A stretch of DNA of 64,000 nucleotides from Actinomyces sp. S6-Spd3 (GTDB lineage Bacteria; Actinomycetota; Actinomycetes; Actinomycetales; Actinomycetaceae): contig NZ_JRMV01000272.1 in the NCBI RefSeq assembly GCF_000758755.1, forward strand, positions 247,856 through 311,855. Direction: 5' to 3'. Every line of letters begins with the position of its first letter. The first letter of the stretch is position 1. The notes under the pieces were generated by a model. The model was given only the letters and a program-made list of their open reading frames with translations, made no database searches and had not been told where the DNA came from. Shown piece after piece: positions 44,378 to 56,096 of the stretch. Made by a program: the position numbers and the translations under genes.

Positions 44378-44385
44378 GAGCGCCA

Positions 44386-46062
44386 ATGACAAGCTCTGCC
44401 CCCCAAGCTTCGAATACCGAATCGCAAGCGCGCGCTCCCAAGCACAGTGCTCCCCAGACAAAGCGCAAGCGATCTCGTCTTCTCACTGTTCGCCTGAGTC
44501 GTTTTCTTGCTGCAGCTGTCGCTTTAGCGTTGGTCACCATGCTTGCTGCCTCGGCGCTTGCAATGCATTCGTGGATGACTTCCAAGATCGATAGTTCGCT
44601 CGAATCCATGCTCAGCAGGCTTGAAAAGAACGCAGAGCTCAGTTTGCAGCAACCTGTTCCCCCGCCCCCGCCTCCAACGGCCGGGTCACAGGACGACCAG
44701 GATGATCACGACGATGACCACGGTCCATCACAGTCGAATTCCCCGAGTTCCTCCGCTTCGCCAGGCGAACACGGACCGCGTGGCTTGCGAGGCCCGGGTT
44801 CTTCAGAAGGCCAGTTGCAGCTCATCAAGGACGACGATGAGATCGTTTCAGGTGTCGTCAAGCAATTTGATGTGGTGGAGCTCGATACCGCCGCTCAGCA
44901 GCAGATTCTCTCCTTGCGCTGTGATGGACATGGGCACAATGTCAGCCTGACGAATTTTGGCTCTTTCAGGATCATGTGCGGTCAATCAGACTCACGGACA
45001 CTGGTCGTCGGCCTGTCTTTGGCGGCCAATAACTCGACGCTGATCATGTTGGTGGCTCTTGAAAGTGTCATCGCTCTGGTCGTGATTGCCGGTGCGACTT
45101 TCATCGGCCGCAAGTGGATTCGCAGAGAAATGCTCCCCTTGGGTGAGGTAGCGGCGACCGCGAGAAGCATCGGCACCAAGGACCTGATTGCTACTCCAAC
45201 GGTTGAGGACTTCCAACGCGTTGATTACTCCATCGCCCAGCCTGGTGATGAGGTCGGCGATGTTGGTTACGCCCTGAATACGATGATCGACAATGTTGAA
45301 ACGGCACTTCAGGCCCGCGCCGAATCCGAGCAGCGCCTGCGTCAGTTCGTTGCCGATGCCTCGCACGAGCTTCGCACTCCCTTGGCATCGATTCAGGGTT
45401 ACACGCAGCTTCTGCAGAAGGGAAGCGCGGATGAAGAGCTTGCGCTCGCGCGCATTGCCTCAGAGTCTGCCCGCATGTCCGGTCTGGTTGAAGACCTCCT
45501 GCTATTGGCTCGCTTGGATGCGGGCCGAGAACTCGCCAGTGATCCGGTCGACCTGATCCCCCTGGCGATTGACGCGGTTTCGGATGCGCACGCGGCGGGC
45601 CCGGATCACGAGTGGGTCTTGGACCTTCCTCAGTTTGACGACGAGGACGAAGACTGCGTCTCCTGCACGATTGCGGGTGATGAATCTGCACTTCGTCAGG
45701 TGTTTGCAAACCTGGTGAATAACGCGCGAATCCACACTCCCGCGGGCACGCGCGTCAAGGTTGGCGTGCAGGTGATCGGCGGCGGGGCCTCGGCACCGGG
45801 GTTTGTGCGCATGAGTGTTGCCGACGACGGCCCGGGTATCCCGCCCGAGTTGCGCGCTACCGTCTTTGATCGTTTCGTCCGAGGCGATACTTCGCGCTCG
45901 CGTCAGGGGAAGGGATCGTCTGGCCTTGGGCTGTCGATCGTTTCTTCGATCGCCGAGGCCTTGGGCGGCCGGGTGGACGTGGATACCGTGTGCGAAGGCG
46001 AAGCTAAGCCCGGTGAACACGGGACAACCTTCTCAGTCATCTTGCCGGCGCTCGGTGAGTGA
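44386..46062 (+). CDS. Sensor histidine kinase with Asp/His-rich extracytoplasmic loop
   Basis: A 558-residue membrane kinase. TM1 is near residues 30-50; an extracytoplasmic sensor of about 165 residues contains an unusual Asp/His/Gln cluster (QDDQDDHDDDHG, about 102-113); TM2 is near 218-242; then HAMP. The dimerisation/phosphoacceptor helix has SHELRTP with His327. The ATP domain has N-box NLVNNARIHTP, DDGPGIP and GLGLSIV. It is the partner of the response regulator 8 bp upstream. The acidic/His loop could bind a metal ion, which is inference. Similar paired systems (TrcRS- or MprAB-like) act in envelope or stress responses; the signal here is unknown. Confidence 0.92.
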   Translation: MTSSAPQASNTESQARAPKHSAPQTKRKRSRLLTVRLSRFLAAAVALALVTMLAASALAMHSWMTSKIDSSLESMLSRLEKNAELSLQQPVPPPPPPTAGSQDDQDDHDDDHGPSQSNSPSSSASPGEHGPRGLRGPGSSEGQLQLIKDDDEIVSGVVKQFDVVELDTAAQQQILSLRCDGHGHNVSLTNFGSFRIMCGQSDSRTLVVGLSLAANNSTLIMLVALESVIALVVIAGATFIGRKWIRREMLPLGEVAATARSIGTKDLIATPTVEDFQRVDYSIAQPGDEVGDVGYALNTMIDNVETALQARAESEQRLRQFVADASHELRTPLASIQGYTQLLQKGSADEELALARIASESARMSGLVEDLLLLARLDAGRELASDPVDLIPLAIDAVSDAHAAGPDHEWVLDLPQFDDEDEDCVSCTIAGDESALRQVFANLVNNARIHTPAGTRVKVGVQVIGGGASAPGFVRMSVADDGPGIPPELRATVFDRFVRGDTSRSRQGKGSSGLGLSIVSSIAEALGGRVDVDTVCEGEAKPGEHGTTFSVILPALGE

Positions 46063-46099
46063 GTTACCGATTTTCGCTCAAAAGCGCTGACAACGGTTC

Positions 46100-47824
46100 T
46101 TAAAACTCCACTTCGAGCGCGGTGCGCGCACGGTAGCGCGCATCGCCCGGGTCAGCGGCCTCGACAACTGAAGCAGCAGCCAAGCGGCACTGTGCCAAGC
46201 TCACCTGAGCAAGCTGCGCGCCCACCGAGGGGATAGCCAAGCGCGGCATCGACAGTGCGGGCACACCCATACCCGCGAAAACGCAGGCCAGCAGCGGGTC
46301 AGCCGCGGCCTCGCCACACACACTCACGCTCACCCCGTGCGTAAGGCCAGCGTGCGCAACCTGCGCAATCAAGCGCAAAGGCGCGGGTTGCCAAGGATCG
46401 GAATACTCGGCAAGGTCCGGTGAGAGGCGGTCCGAAGCCATCGTGTACTGGGTGAGGTCATTCGAACCAATCGACACGAAGTCCACGTGCTCCATGATTG
46501 AATCGATCATTAGCGCCGCCGCGGGAACCTCAATCATGACCCCAGCATGCAGCTCGACCTCGAAACGCTCGGAGAGCTGGCGAACCGAGGAGACAAACCA
46601 CTTGGCCTCGGCAGCCGTTGACACCATTGGCGCCATCACCGAAACCGAAGTCTCACGCTGACGCATCGCCGCAAAAGCAATCGCCTCGAGCTGGTTTTGG
46701 AGAATCTGCGGATGCGGGCCCGAGGTTCGGATCCCGCGAACGCCAAGCGCTGGGTTCTCCTCGCCGGGAATCGTCGCATAGGCAAGCGGCTTGTCGGAGC
46801 CTGCATCCAGCGTGCGCACGCATACCGAATACCCCTGGAACTCTTGGAAAATACTCGAATAAAACTCGGTCTGTTCCTCAATGGAAGGCTCGGTTTGTGC
46901 GTTGAGGAAGGCAATTTCTGAACGGAAAAGCCCAATCGAATCGGCAAGCGGAGAACGGGCAGCAGCCTTCGCGCTGGCCAGGTCGTGAATGTTTGCCAGC
47001 AAACGCACGGGATGATCATCTGAGGTGTGCGCGGGCGGTGCCCACCTGAGGGTGGCCTCGGCGCGGCGGCGGTCACGCTCCACGGCCTCGCGGGCCTCGT
47101 TTTCGGGAACGCCAGTGGTCACGGAACCCACAAAAGCGTCCATCAGTACATACTCGCCCGTGCGGATCTCGTTGATGCGACGAGCGGCCACGATGCAGGG
47201 GATCCCCAGCTGGCGCGCGATGATCGAGGTGTGCGAGGTGGGGCCGCCCAGCTGGGTCACGATTCCCACGCAGTGCGCGGGGTTGAGATGCGCCGTGTCC
47301 GAGGGCGACAAATCCCGCGCGCAGAGAATATAGGGGCTTTCCGAGGCCGCCTGTACCTTTCGCGCATGCACGCGCGCATCGCTGGCCTCGTCACCTGAGG
47401 AAGCAGCTAAGTGAGCAAGAATCAGGTCGCGCACGTCCTTGAGGTCCGCCACGCGCTCGAGCATGAGTCCGCCCGAAGCGCGGAAAACCTCGGTGAACTT
47501 TTCGGTCGCGCGAACAACCGCCTGAGGAGCAGGAACCCCGGAATAGATCCACGATTGTGCCTCCGCAATCCAGCTGGGATCGGTCGCTAGGGAAGCGGTC
47601 ATCATGAGCACGTCGGAGACATCGCCGTAGGCCTGTTCGGACTGGGCGAAGAGGTCATCGCCGACGCTTCGGCAGATCTCTTCCAAATGTGCGGCACATG
47701 CGGCGCGCTCTTTGGGGGGAAGCTCGGTGAACTCTGTTGGGGGGAGGGGATGACGTGATGTCCATACGATCGGCGCGTAGGACACTCCGTGAACAACAGG
47801 AGTGCCGTAAACCGTGTGTGACAT
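46100..47824 (-). CDS. ptsI: Phosphoenolpyruvate-protein phosphotransferase (PTS enzyme I)
   Basis: A 574-residue enzyme I, which takes phosphate from PEP and passes it to HPr. The phospho-histidine is in GGPTSHTSIIARQLGIP (about residue 197). The PEP-binding barrel has DAGSDKPLAY, MIEVPAAAL and SNDLTQYTMASDR, and the acid/base cysteine is in VSVCGEAAADP near 502. No HPr or PTS permease gene is adjacent, so this is a lone ptsI. It converges on the sensor kinase with a 37-bp gap. Confidence 0.93.
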   Translation of the reverse strand: MSHTVYGTPVVHGVSYAPIVWTSRHPLPPTEFTELPPKERAACAAHLEEICRSVGDDLFAQSEQAYGDVSDVLMMTASLATDPSWIAEAQSWIYSGVPAPQAVVRATEKFTEVFRASGGLMLERVADLKDVRDLILAHLAASSGDEASDARVHARKVQAASESPYILCARDLSPSDTAHLNPAHCVGIVTQLGGPTSHTSIIARQLGIPCIVAARRINEIRTGEYVLMDAFVGSVTTGVPENEAREAVERDRRRAEATLRWAPPAHTSDDHPVRLLANIHDLASAKAAARSPLADSIGLFRSEIAFLNAQTEPSIEEQTEFYSSIFQEFQGYSVCVRTLDAGSDKPLAYATIPGEENPALGVRGIRTSGPHPQILQNQLEAIAFAAMRQRETSVSVMAPMVSTAAEAKWFVSSVRQLSERFEVELHAGVMIEVPAAALMIDSIMEHVDFVSIGSNDLTQYTMASDRLSPDLAEYSDPWQPAPLRLIAQVAHAGLTHGVSVSVCGEAAADPLLACVFAGMGVPALSMPRLAIPSVGAQLAQVSLAQCRLAAASVVEAADPGDARYRARTALEVEF

Positions 47825-48009
47825 CGTGCGTTCCTTTCTTGGGAGCAGCGCTCACACTATTCTCCCATGCCCTGTAGGCCTTGGTATGTGCGGTAAGTTA
47901 CGTTTACAAATTGGTACAAACGTTCACGTGTTGGTCAAAAGTCGCAGTAACCCCAAACTTTCGCCACGATTAGGGAAGGAAACCAGAACACAGACAGTTA
48001 GGACTACTC

Positions 48010-50407
<2,398 letters not shown>

Positions 50408-50481
50408 AGCATGTCGAACGAGCCGGGTTCTTGCGCGTACTGCGTGGGTGCCGCCTGAACGGATGCGCTCCTAGGTAAGCA

Positions 50482-50520
50482 ATAAGTGGTGGGGACGGCT
50501 TGGCCGTCCCCACCACTTAT
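50482..50520. terminator. Bidirectional terminator between asd and trxA
   Basis: A near-perfect 18-bp stem (ATAAGTGGTGGGGACGGC and complement) between convergent genes. Confidence 0.85.
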
Positions 50521-50549
50521 CTGTCGTACGAAGTCAGTACTGAGTGAGG

Positions 50550-50921
50550 TCAGTCGTTCTGAGCTTCCTGCTTCGCGACCTCTGCGTGGACCTCTTCCAT
50601 GTTGAGGGCCTGTGCCTGGGAAACCAGGTCGTCAATGGCCGCTCCGGGGATTGCGCCGGAGTTGCGGAAGATTAGGACGCCTTCGCGGAAGATCATCAGG
50701 GTCGGGATTGATGCGATCTCCAGTGCTGCGGCGATGTCCTGGTTGGCATCGGTATCGACCTTGGCGAAAACAACATCTTCGTGACGCTCTGAGGCTGCTT
50801 CGAAGATCGGGCCGAACTGGCGGCAGGGGCCGCACCAGCTTGCCCAGAAATCCACCAGCACGATCTTGTCAGAGTTGATGGTCTCGTTGAAGTTTTCCGA
50901 GGTGAGCGCGATCGTGCTCAT
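50550..50921 (-). CDS. trxA: Thioredoxin
   Basis: A 123-residue thioredoxin that reduces protein disulfides in the cytoplasm. The active site WCGPC has Cys30 and Cys33, and the cis-proline loop is ASIPTLMIF near residue 74. Compared with E. coli TrxA the C-terminus has about 12 extra polar residues. The frame is open upstream, but the ATG at 50921 has AAGGAGT seven bases before it and gives the normal N-terminus. It is a single gene. Confidence 0.93.
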   Translation of the reverse strand: MSTIALTSENFNETINSDKIVLVDFWASWCGPCRQFGPIFEAASERHEDVVFAKVDTDANQDIAAALEIASIPTLMIFREGVLIFRNSGAIPGAAIDDLVSQAQALNMEEVHAEVAKQEAQND

Positions 50922-51034
50922 GTGGGTACTCCTTTTTTCGGTGAGGGGCACACGCCCCGGGTTATGTTTAGCTCAACGGCGTGTGCCGGTCACTTATTCC
51001 ACGATCCTATAGGAGTTTGCCAGATCACAAGTGC

Positions 51035-51742
51035 TCATGCGCTGACCGGGCAGCGCATGTAGGCGGTATCCCCGGCTGTTTCTCTGTCATCTGCACCGTC
51101 CTCTGAGGCGTTCTCAACCGAGGAGGGACGTTGCGCGGAGGAAGTAATGGGGATATCCGCGCCGACGCCTCGAAGAATGAAGGTTTGCACGGTGGCGATC
51201 GTCGCCTCGCGCTGCTGGGGATTTGCGGGGAGGCGATTGCCTGCCAAGCATGAGTGGATCAGGGGGATCAGTGCGTGGGGATTTTGTTTGGGGATCGCGC
51301 CGCTTTCCATGCATCGGCCGAGGATTTCCAGGAGCCTGGTCGAGATGATTGTTGCGTGATCGTGCAGGTGCGTGGAGTTCTCGCGCGAAACCTGAGTGCG
51401 CAGGTTAAAAGTCGAATTCAGGTGGTAGCGGGTCGTCATCTCCAGGTGTGCGCGGATATAGATGCGCAATTGGGCCAGGGGATCGTTGAGCTGTGCGATT
51501 GCCTCTTCGAGGCGTTGTGAGAATTGCAGGGTGACGCGACGCATGAACTCAAGGAGGAGGACTTCCTTGTCGGGGAAGTGGTTGTAGACCGCTGTGCGGC
51601 CAACTTTCGCGCGCGTGGCGATTTGGGACATCGAGATTGAATCGAAAGGCTGCTCGGCGAGCAGGCTGGCGAGCGCATCGAAAAGGCGGTTACGCGTGAG
51701 CTCTCGATGGTCGGCTAGCGAGTCCCCAATAATCTTCGGCAT
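51035..51742 (-). CDS. TetR-family transcriptional regulator
   Basis: A 235-residue TetR-type regulator. The N-terminal DNA-binding domain (about 12-60) has SMSQIATRAKVGRTAVYNHFPDKEVLL. The C-terminal ligand domain is helical and ends in a polar tail of about 35 residues. No target gene is adjacent in an obvious regulatory pair: trxA lies downstream on the same strand and a NUDIX gene upstream on the same strand. The ligand and regulon are unknown. Confidence 0.88.
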   Translation of the reverse strand: MPKIIGDSLADHRELTRNRLFDALASLLAEQPFDSISMSQIATRAKVGRTAVYNHFPDKEVLLLEFMRRVTLQFSQRLEEAIAQLNDPLAQLRIYIRAHLEMTTRYHLNSTFNLRTQVSRENSTHLHDHATIISTRLLEILGRCMESGAIPKQNPHALIPLIHSCLAGNRLPANPQQREATIATVQTFILRGVGADIPITSSAQRPSSVENASEDGADDRETAGDTAYMRCPVSA

Positions 51743-51806
51743 GTATCTATTCTGACAGAAAAAGCAGAAGTGTCTGAATCAAAATCGGGTGTGTGGGCGA
51801 TGCCTA

Positions 51807-52250
51807 TCAACAAGGAACCGCAGAAGAGTACTGCTCAATCGCAGCTTGAACGATGGGAAGGTCTGCGGGAATCCACGGAAGATCAAGGACCTTATCAAGA
51901 GGGGTCCACCGCAGTTCCAGGTGGGAGTGCCCGGGAGTGAGCCGCTGGTCGGGGTTTGCAAGCGTGCATCCCCACACCGCCATGACGCGTCCAGCAAGGA
52001 TTGGCCACCATGGTCCCTCGGGGGAGAAGATGGGCTGGTGGACCACCAGCGCACACCCCAGTTCTTCGTCGATTTCGCGTACGAGGCCGCGCACGGGGTC
52101 TTCGCCTTCCTCAACCTTTCCGCCGGGGAGCTCGAAGAGGCCTCGTAAATCCTCCGGATAGGAGCGCGAGGCGCACAAAAGCGCGCTTGGGTGGGGGAGG
52201 CGATCAAAGATCGCGGCAGCAACGACGGGGCGAGGGTTGGGCGAAGTCAC
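51807..52250 (-). CDS. NUDIX hydrolase (MutT-like)
   Basis: A 147-residue NUDIX hydrolase. The Nudix box is complete: GGKVEEGEDPVRGLVREIDEELG at about residues 43-65, with the GX5EX7REUXEEXGU spacing. Overall shape and the LPGGK/ELPGGK lead resemble MutT-type 8-oxo-dGTP pyrophosphatases, so nucleotide-pool cleansing is likely but the substrate is not proven. The start is a GTG at 52250. It lies 64 bp upstream of the TetR gene on the same strand. Confidence 0.9.
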   Translation of the reverse strand: MTSPNPRPVVAAAIFDRLPHPSALLCASRSYPEDLRGLFELPGGKVEEGEDPVRGLVREIDEELGCALVVHQPIFSPEGPWWPILAGRVMAVWGCTLANPDQRLTPGHSHLELRWTPLDKVLDLPWIPADLPIVQAAIEQYSSAVPC

Positions 52251-52347
52251 AGCTCATAGTCTATGTCGGAAGCTTTGGACTGAACTCAAGCGAGCCGCTA
52301 TGATGAACGAGTTGCGTTGGTAGCACCGGCTGTGTGCTCGGCGCTTC

Positions 52348-52418
52348 GCGGGCGTAGTTCAATGGTAGAACTTCAGCTTCCCAAGCTGACAGCGCGGGTT
52401 CGATTCCCGTCGCCCGCT
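52348..52418 (+). tRNA. tRNA-Gly(CCC)
   Basis: A 71-nt cloverleaf. GCGGGCG pairs with CGCCCGC, the anticodon loop TTCCCAA gives CCC, and the T-loop is GTTCGATTC. A terminator follows. Confidence 0.95.
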
Positions 52419-52423
52419 CCGCT

Positions 52424-52449
52424 AGCGGCCCCGTGTGGGCCGCTTTTTG
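52424..52449 (+). terminator. Terminator of tRNA-Gly
   Basis: AGCGGCCC pairs with GGGCCGCT and is followed by TTTT. Confidence 0.9.
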
Positions 52450-52481
52450 TTACTCGAAAGACGCAGTGAATGGAGGTCCGC

Positions 52482-52874
52482 ATGAAGGCCGACCTAGATG
52501 ATGAACAACTCTGGAAGGCTGTCGTCGACGCTGCGCTCGAGCTTCCCGCAAGCGAGCTTTATCCCTTTAACGAGGAGTGGGAGGTCGCGCGAGTATGCGG
52601 TAAATGGTTCATGATCTCAACCGTCCGCGGGAAGCGGATGGTGAATCTCAAGGCTGATCCGCAGGACGCGCGGGCACTCTGTGAAAGCTTTGAATCAATC
52701 ACTCCGGGTTACCACATGAATAAGAAACACTGGATCACTGTCATGCCGGGACCGGGGATTAGCGACGAACTAGTGCGCGAGCTCGTCATGGAGTCGTATC
52801 TGCTGGTAGTTGACGGGCTGCCGAAGTATCGGCAGCCTGTTGACCCCGCAAGCTATGGATACCGCGAAGACTGA
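52482..52874 (+). CDS. MmcQ/YjbR family protein
   Basis: A 130-residue protein of the MmcQ/YjbR family (a small alpha/beta fold related to double-wing DNA-binding proteins). Family marks are the KWFMISTVRGKRMVNLKADP strand pair, PGYHMNKKHWITV and the ESYLLVVDGLPK end. It is commonly annotated as DNA-binding, but function is not established. I chose the ATG at 52482 with GGAGG five bases upstream rather than 52470. Its stop codon lies inside the first of two 31-bp direct repeats that bound the restriction island. Confidence 0.85.
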   Translation: MKADLDDEQLWKAVVDAALELPASELYPFNEEWEVARVCGKWFMISTVRGKRMVNLKADPQDARALCESFESITPGYHMNKKHWITVMPGPGISDELVRELVMESYLLVVDGLPKYRQPVDPASYGYRED

Positions 52875-52894
52875 GGCATTTGCTTTCAGCTAGG
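52864..52894 (+). repeat. Left copy of 31-bp imperfect direct repeat bounding the type I R-M island
   Basis: It starts GCGAAGACTGAGGCATTTGC and ends CTAGG; 27 of 31 positions match the copy at 60115-60145, in the same orientation. It overlaps the last codons and stop of the MmcQ/YjbR gene. Confidence 0.6.
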
Positions 52895-52958
52895 CCTCGT
52901 CTTCCTGTGTGGAGGCAGATAAGCGGATCGCAGTGATCTCGAGGGGCACGGCTTGCAC

Positions 52959-55900
52959 CTAGTCCTGCTCTCCAGTAGCTAAGTGTTCCGCTTGTTCGAT
53001 GACGAGCTGCACGGCTTGTTCACGCTTATCCGGCGGGTACTTGTACTTGGCAAGTAGTCGTTTGATGCGTGAACGCATGCGGGCACGCACGGATTCTTTG
53101 ACCGTCCAGTCCAACGTGGCAGATGAGCGGATTGTGGCCACTAGTTCCCGGGCGATCATCTTCAGGGTTTCGTCGCCCATTTCCAGGATTGCGGAGTCGT
53201 TTTGGATGATGGCGTCATAGAGGGCGATCTCCGCTTCACTCAGTCCCAGCTGCTGGGAGCGTTCACGGTCTGCACGCATATCCTTAGCCAGGCTGACCAG
53301 CTCAGCGATGATCTCTGCCGTGGTGAGCGACCGGTTGGTGTAGCGGGTCAAGGCATCATTGAGCATCTCGGAGAACTTGCGGCCTTTGACCAGGTTCTTC
53401 CGGCTGACGGTGCGGATCTGATCCCCCAACAGCCGCCGTAGTAACCCCAGCTGAAGGTTGGGAGTGGTGGAGTGTGCGACGGAGTCGAGGAACTCATCCG
53501 AGAGCAGGGACAGTTCCGGGGAGTCCATGCCGGCGAACTGGAAGACGTCAATGACCTGGTCTGCGGTGACCGCGTCATTGAGCATCTGCCCGAGGACGGT
53601 ATCAAGGTTGCTGCCCCCGCGCCGTGATTCACCCGAGTCGGGGTTGAGTATCTTCAATACTGCGGCGCGCACATCGGTGAACAGGCGGACGTCGTTGCGG
53701 ATGGCCTCAGCCTCGGGGCGTGAGGCCACGAGCGCGAACGCCTTCGCCAGGGCGAGCACTTGGTCGTTGTACCTGGCGGTGAGGTCCGGGTCAGACAGGA
53801 CGTGGTCAAGCACGGCGGCGTACTGCGACAGACGCTCCTTGGCTGGCAGGTCCGGGGAGGAATCGAAGGTGACGCCGTGGAGCATGCCCCGCACCACGTC
53901 ATGCTTTTCCAGCATGACATCGACGAGCTCTTGGATGGGTACACCCGCCTGCTCACGGTCTGAGGGTGAGTACACGCTCAGTGCCTGCTGGAGGGAGGCG
54001 AACAGGCCGATGTAGTCGACGATGAGTCCGCCGGGCTTGTCCTTGAAGCGCCGGTTGACTCGGGCGATGGCTTGCATGAGCCCAGCCCCTTGCATCGGCT
54101 TGTCCACGTACATCGTGTGCATGGACGGCGCATCGAATCCGGTGAGCCACATGTCGCGAACGATAACGATCTCCAACTCGTCATCAGGGTTCTTCGCCCG
54201 GAGCTTGAGGTCACGTCGTTCATCCTTGGAATGGATGTGTGGCTGGAACTCGGCGGGGTCAGCAGCAGAGCCTGTCATCACGACTTTGATACGGCCCTTG
54301 TCGACGTCATCGGAATGCCATTCGGGGCGCAGGGCTGTGATCTTGTTGTAGAGGGCGACGGCGATGCGCCGGCTCATCGTCACGATCATTGCCTTGCCGG
54401 CCATGGAGGAGCGGCGCTTCTCCCAGTGGGCGACGATGTCGGCGGCAATCGCATCCAGCCGCGCTTCGGCACCGACGAGAGCCTCGAGGCGAGACCACTT
54501 GCTCTTGGCCTGCTCAGACTCTATCTCGCTCGCCTCAGTGGTCTCGTCCACCAGTGCGTCCAGATCTTTGAGCTGTTCGTCATCAAGGGCGATTTTTGCC
54601 AGGCGGGACTCGTAGAAGATCTTGACGGTGGCTCCGTCCTCGACTGCGCGAGTGAGGTCGTAGACATCGACGTAGTCCCCGAAGACAGCGCGCGTGGAAC
54701 GGTCATTGGTCTCGATCGGAGTGCCGGTGAAGCCGAGGAAGGTGGCTCCCGGAAGGGCGTCACGGAGGTGCTTGGCCAGTCCGGCTTTTAACCTGCCCTG
54801 ACTGTCGAGGCTTTCCTCAAAACCGTACTGGGAGCGGTGGGCCTCATCAGCGACGACGACCACGTTGCGGCGGTCGGTGAGCACCGGGTTGACGTCACCG
54901 TCCTGGCCGGGCGCGAATTTCTGCAGCGTGGTGAAGATGATCCCGCCCGAGGCACGAGTCAACAGCCGACGAAGATCGTCTCGTCCCGTTGCCTGCACCG
55001 GGGTTTCCGGCAGAATCTGCGCGGGCGCGAACACCTCACCGTAGAGCTGGTCATCAAGGTCGTTACGGTCGGTGATGAACACGAGGGTGGGGTTGGCCAT
55101 GCGCGGGTCACGCATGAGCTTGGCAGCGTAGAAGACCATCTCAAAGCTCTTGCCGGAGCCCTGGGTGTGCCACACCACGCCACCACGCTTGTCCCCAGCG
55201 GGACCGGCGGCGCGTACGGTTGATTCCACCGCGGCGTTGACGGCCCAGTACTGGTGGTACTTCGCGATGCGTTTGATGATGGTACGGCGCCGCTGCCCGG
55301 TTGCATGGTCGGTGACCGCCTCGTCGGAGTAGACGACGAAATTGCGCAGGATGTCGAGGAAACGCTCGGGTGCGAACACGCCCTTGATCAGTACCTCGAG
55401 GGCTGGCCGGTTCGTGATGATGTCACGCCCGTCAATGGTCTTCCACGGCGCATAATGCTCGAATCCGCCGGTGAAGGAACTCATTGCCGCACTGGTGCCA
55501 TCAGAGATGACTGTGACGACGTTGGGAATGAATACACTCGGGATCTCACGCCGATAAGTCTGGATCTGGTTCCAGGCGTTGCGGAGAGTGGCGTTCTCAT
55601 CAGCCGGGTTCTTCAGCTCCAACAGGCCGACGGGCAGGCCGTTGAGGAAAACGAGAACGTCGGGGCGGCGGTTGTGGCCGGCTTCGATAATGGTGAACTG
55701 GTTGAGCGCCCGCCAATCGTTGTTCCCCGGGGTATCGAAGTCCACGAGCTGCAGGCGCATAGTGGAAGGCCTGCCGTCATCGTCAGTGGTCTCAACCGGT
55801 ACTCCGCGCACCATCAACTCGTGGAACCGCTGGTTCTCACTCATCACGTCCTGCGACTCCGCGCGTTGAATCCGCGCTACGGCAGAACGAATAAGATCAG

Positions 55901-56096
55901 GATCAGCATCGGGATTGAAACGGGTAAGCGAATCAGCCACGTGGCTCCACAGGATGCAGTCACCAAGGGAATCCCTCACGTCATTCACCGCAGCATCAAC
56001 AGGTGCGTACCCGGTGCGAAAACCAATCTCGGCTAGCCACTCTTTCGCGGCCTGCTCCACAGTCGACTCGTCGAAGTGATCAGTGCGCATCATCAT
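52959..56096 (-). CDS. hsdR: Type I restriction enzyme R subunit
   Basis: A 1045-residue restriction/translocase subunit. The N-terminal PD-(D/E)xK nuclease has Asp146 in RRPDVLVF and ELK at 160-162. Two RecA motor domains follow, with Walker A QGSGKS near 310, DEAH near 417 and a later motif VI region (QAIARVNRRFKDKPGG). A helical C-terminus docks on the methylase. The frame is open to 56576, but the true start is one of three ATGs at 56096/56093/56090; the longer reading runs antisense-like through the RhuM gene. It overlaps the rhuM-like gene by up to 17 bp. It cuts unmethylated DNA after translocation together with HsdM and HsdS. Confidence 0.93.
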   Translation of the reverse strand: MMMRTDHFDESTVEQAAKEWLAEIGFRTGYAPVDAAVNDVRDSLGDCILWSHVADSLTRFNPDADPDLIRSAVARIQRAESQDVMSENQRFHELMVRGVPVETTDDDGRPSTMRLQLVDFDTPGNNDWRALNQFTIIEAGHNRRPDVLVFLNGLPVGLLELKNPADENATLRNAWNQIQTYRREIPSVFIPNVVTVISDGTSAAMSSFTGGFEHYAPWKTIDGRDIITNRPALEVLIKGVFAPERFLDILRNFVVYSDEAVTDHATGQRRRTIIKRIAKYHQYWAVNAAVESTVRAAGPAGDKRGGVVWHTQGSGKSFEMVFYAAKLMRDPRMANPTLVFITDRNDLDDQLYGEVFAPAQILPETPVQATGRDDLRRLLTRASGGIIFTTLQKFAPGQDGDVNPVLTDRRNVVVVADEAHRSQYGFEESLDSQGRLKAGLAKHLRDALPGATFLGFTGTPIETNDRSTRAVFGDYVDVYDLTRAVEDGATVKIFYESRLAKIALDDEQLKDLDALVDETTEASEIESEQAKSKWSRLEALVGAEARLDAIAADIVAHWEKRRSSMAGKAMIVTMSRRIAVALYNKITALRPEWHSDDVDKGRIKVVMTGSAADPAEFQPHIHSKDERRDLKLRAKNPDDELEIVIVRDMWLTGFDAPSMHTMYVDKPMQGAGLMQAIARVNRRFKDKPGGLIVDYIGLFASLQQALSVYSPSDREQAGVPIQELVDVMLEKHDVVRGMLHGVTFDSSPDLPAKERLSQYAAVLDHVLSDPDLTARYNDQVLALAKAFALVASRPEAEAIRNDVRLFTDVRAAVLKILNPDSGESRRGGSNLDTVLGQMLNDAVTADQVIDVFQFAGMDSPELSLLSDEFLDSVAHSTTPNLQLGLLRRLLGDQIRTVSRKNLVKGRKFSEMLNDALTRYTNRSLTTAEIIAELVSLAKDMRADRERSQQLGLSEAEIALYDAIIQNDSAILEMGDETLKMIARELVATIRSSATLDWTVKESVRARMRSRIKRLLAKYKYPPDKREQAVQLVIEQAEHLATGEQD

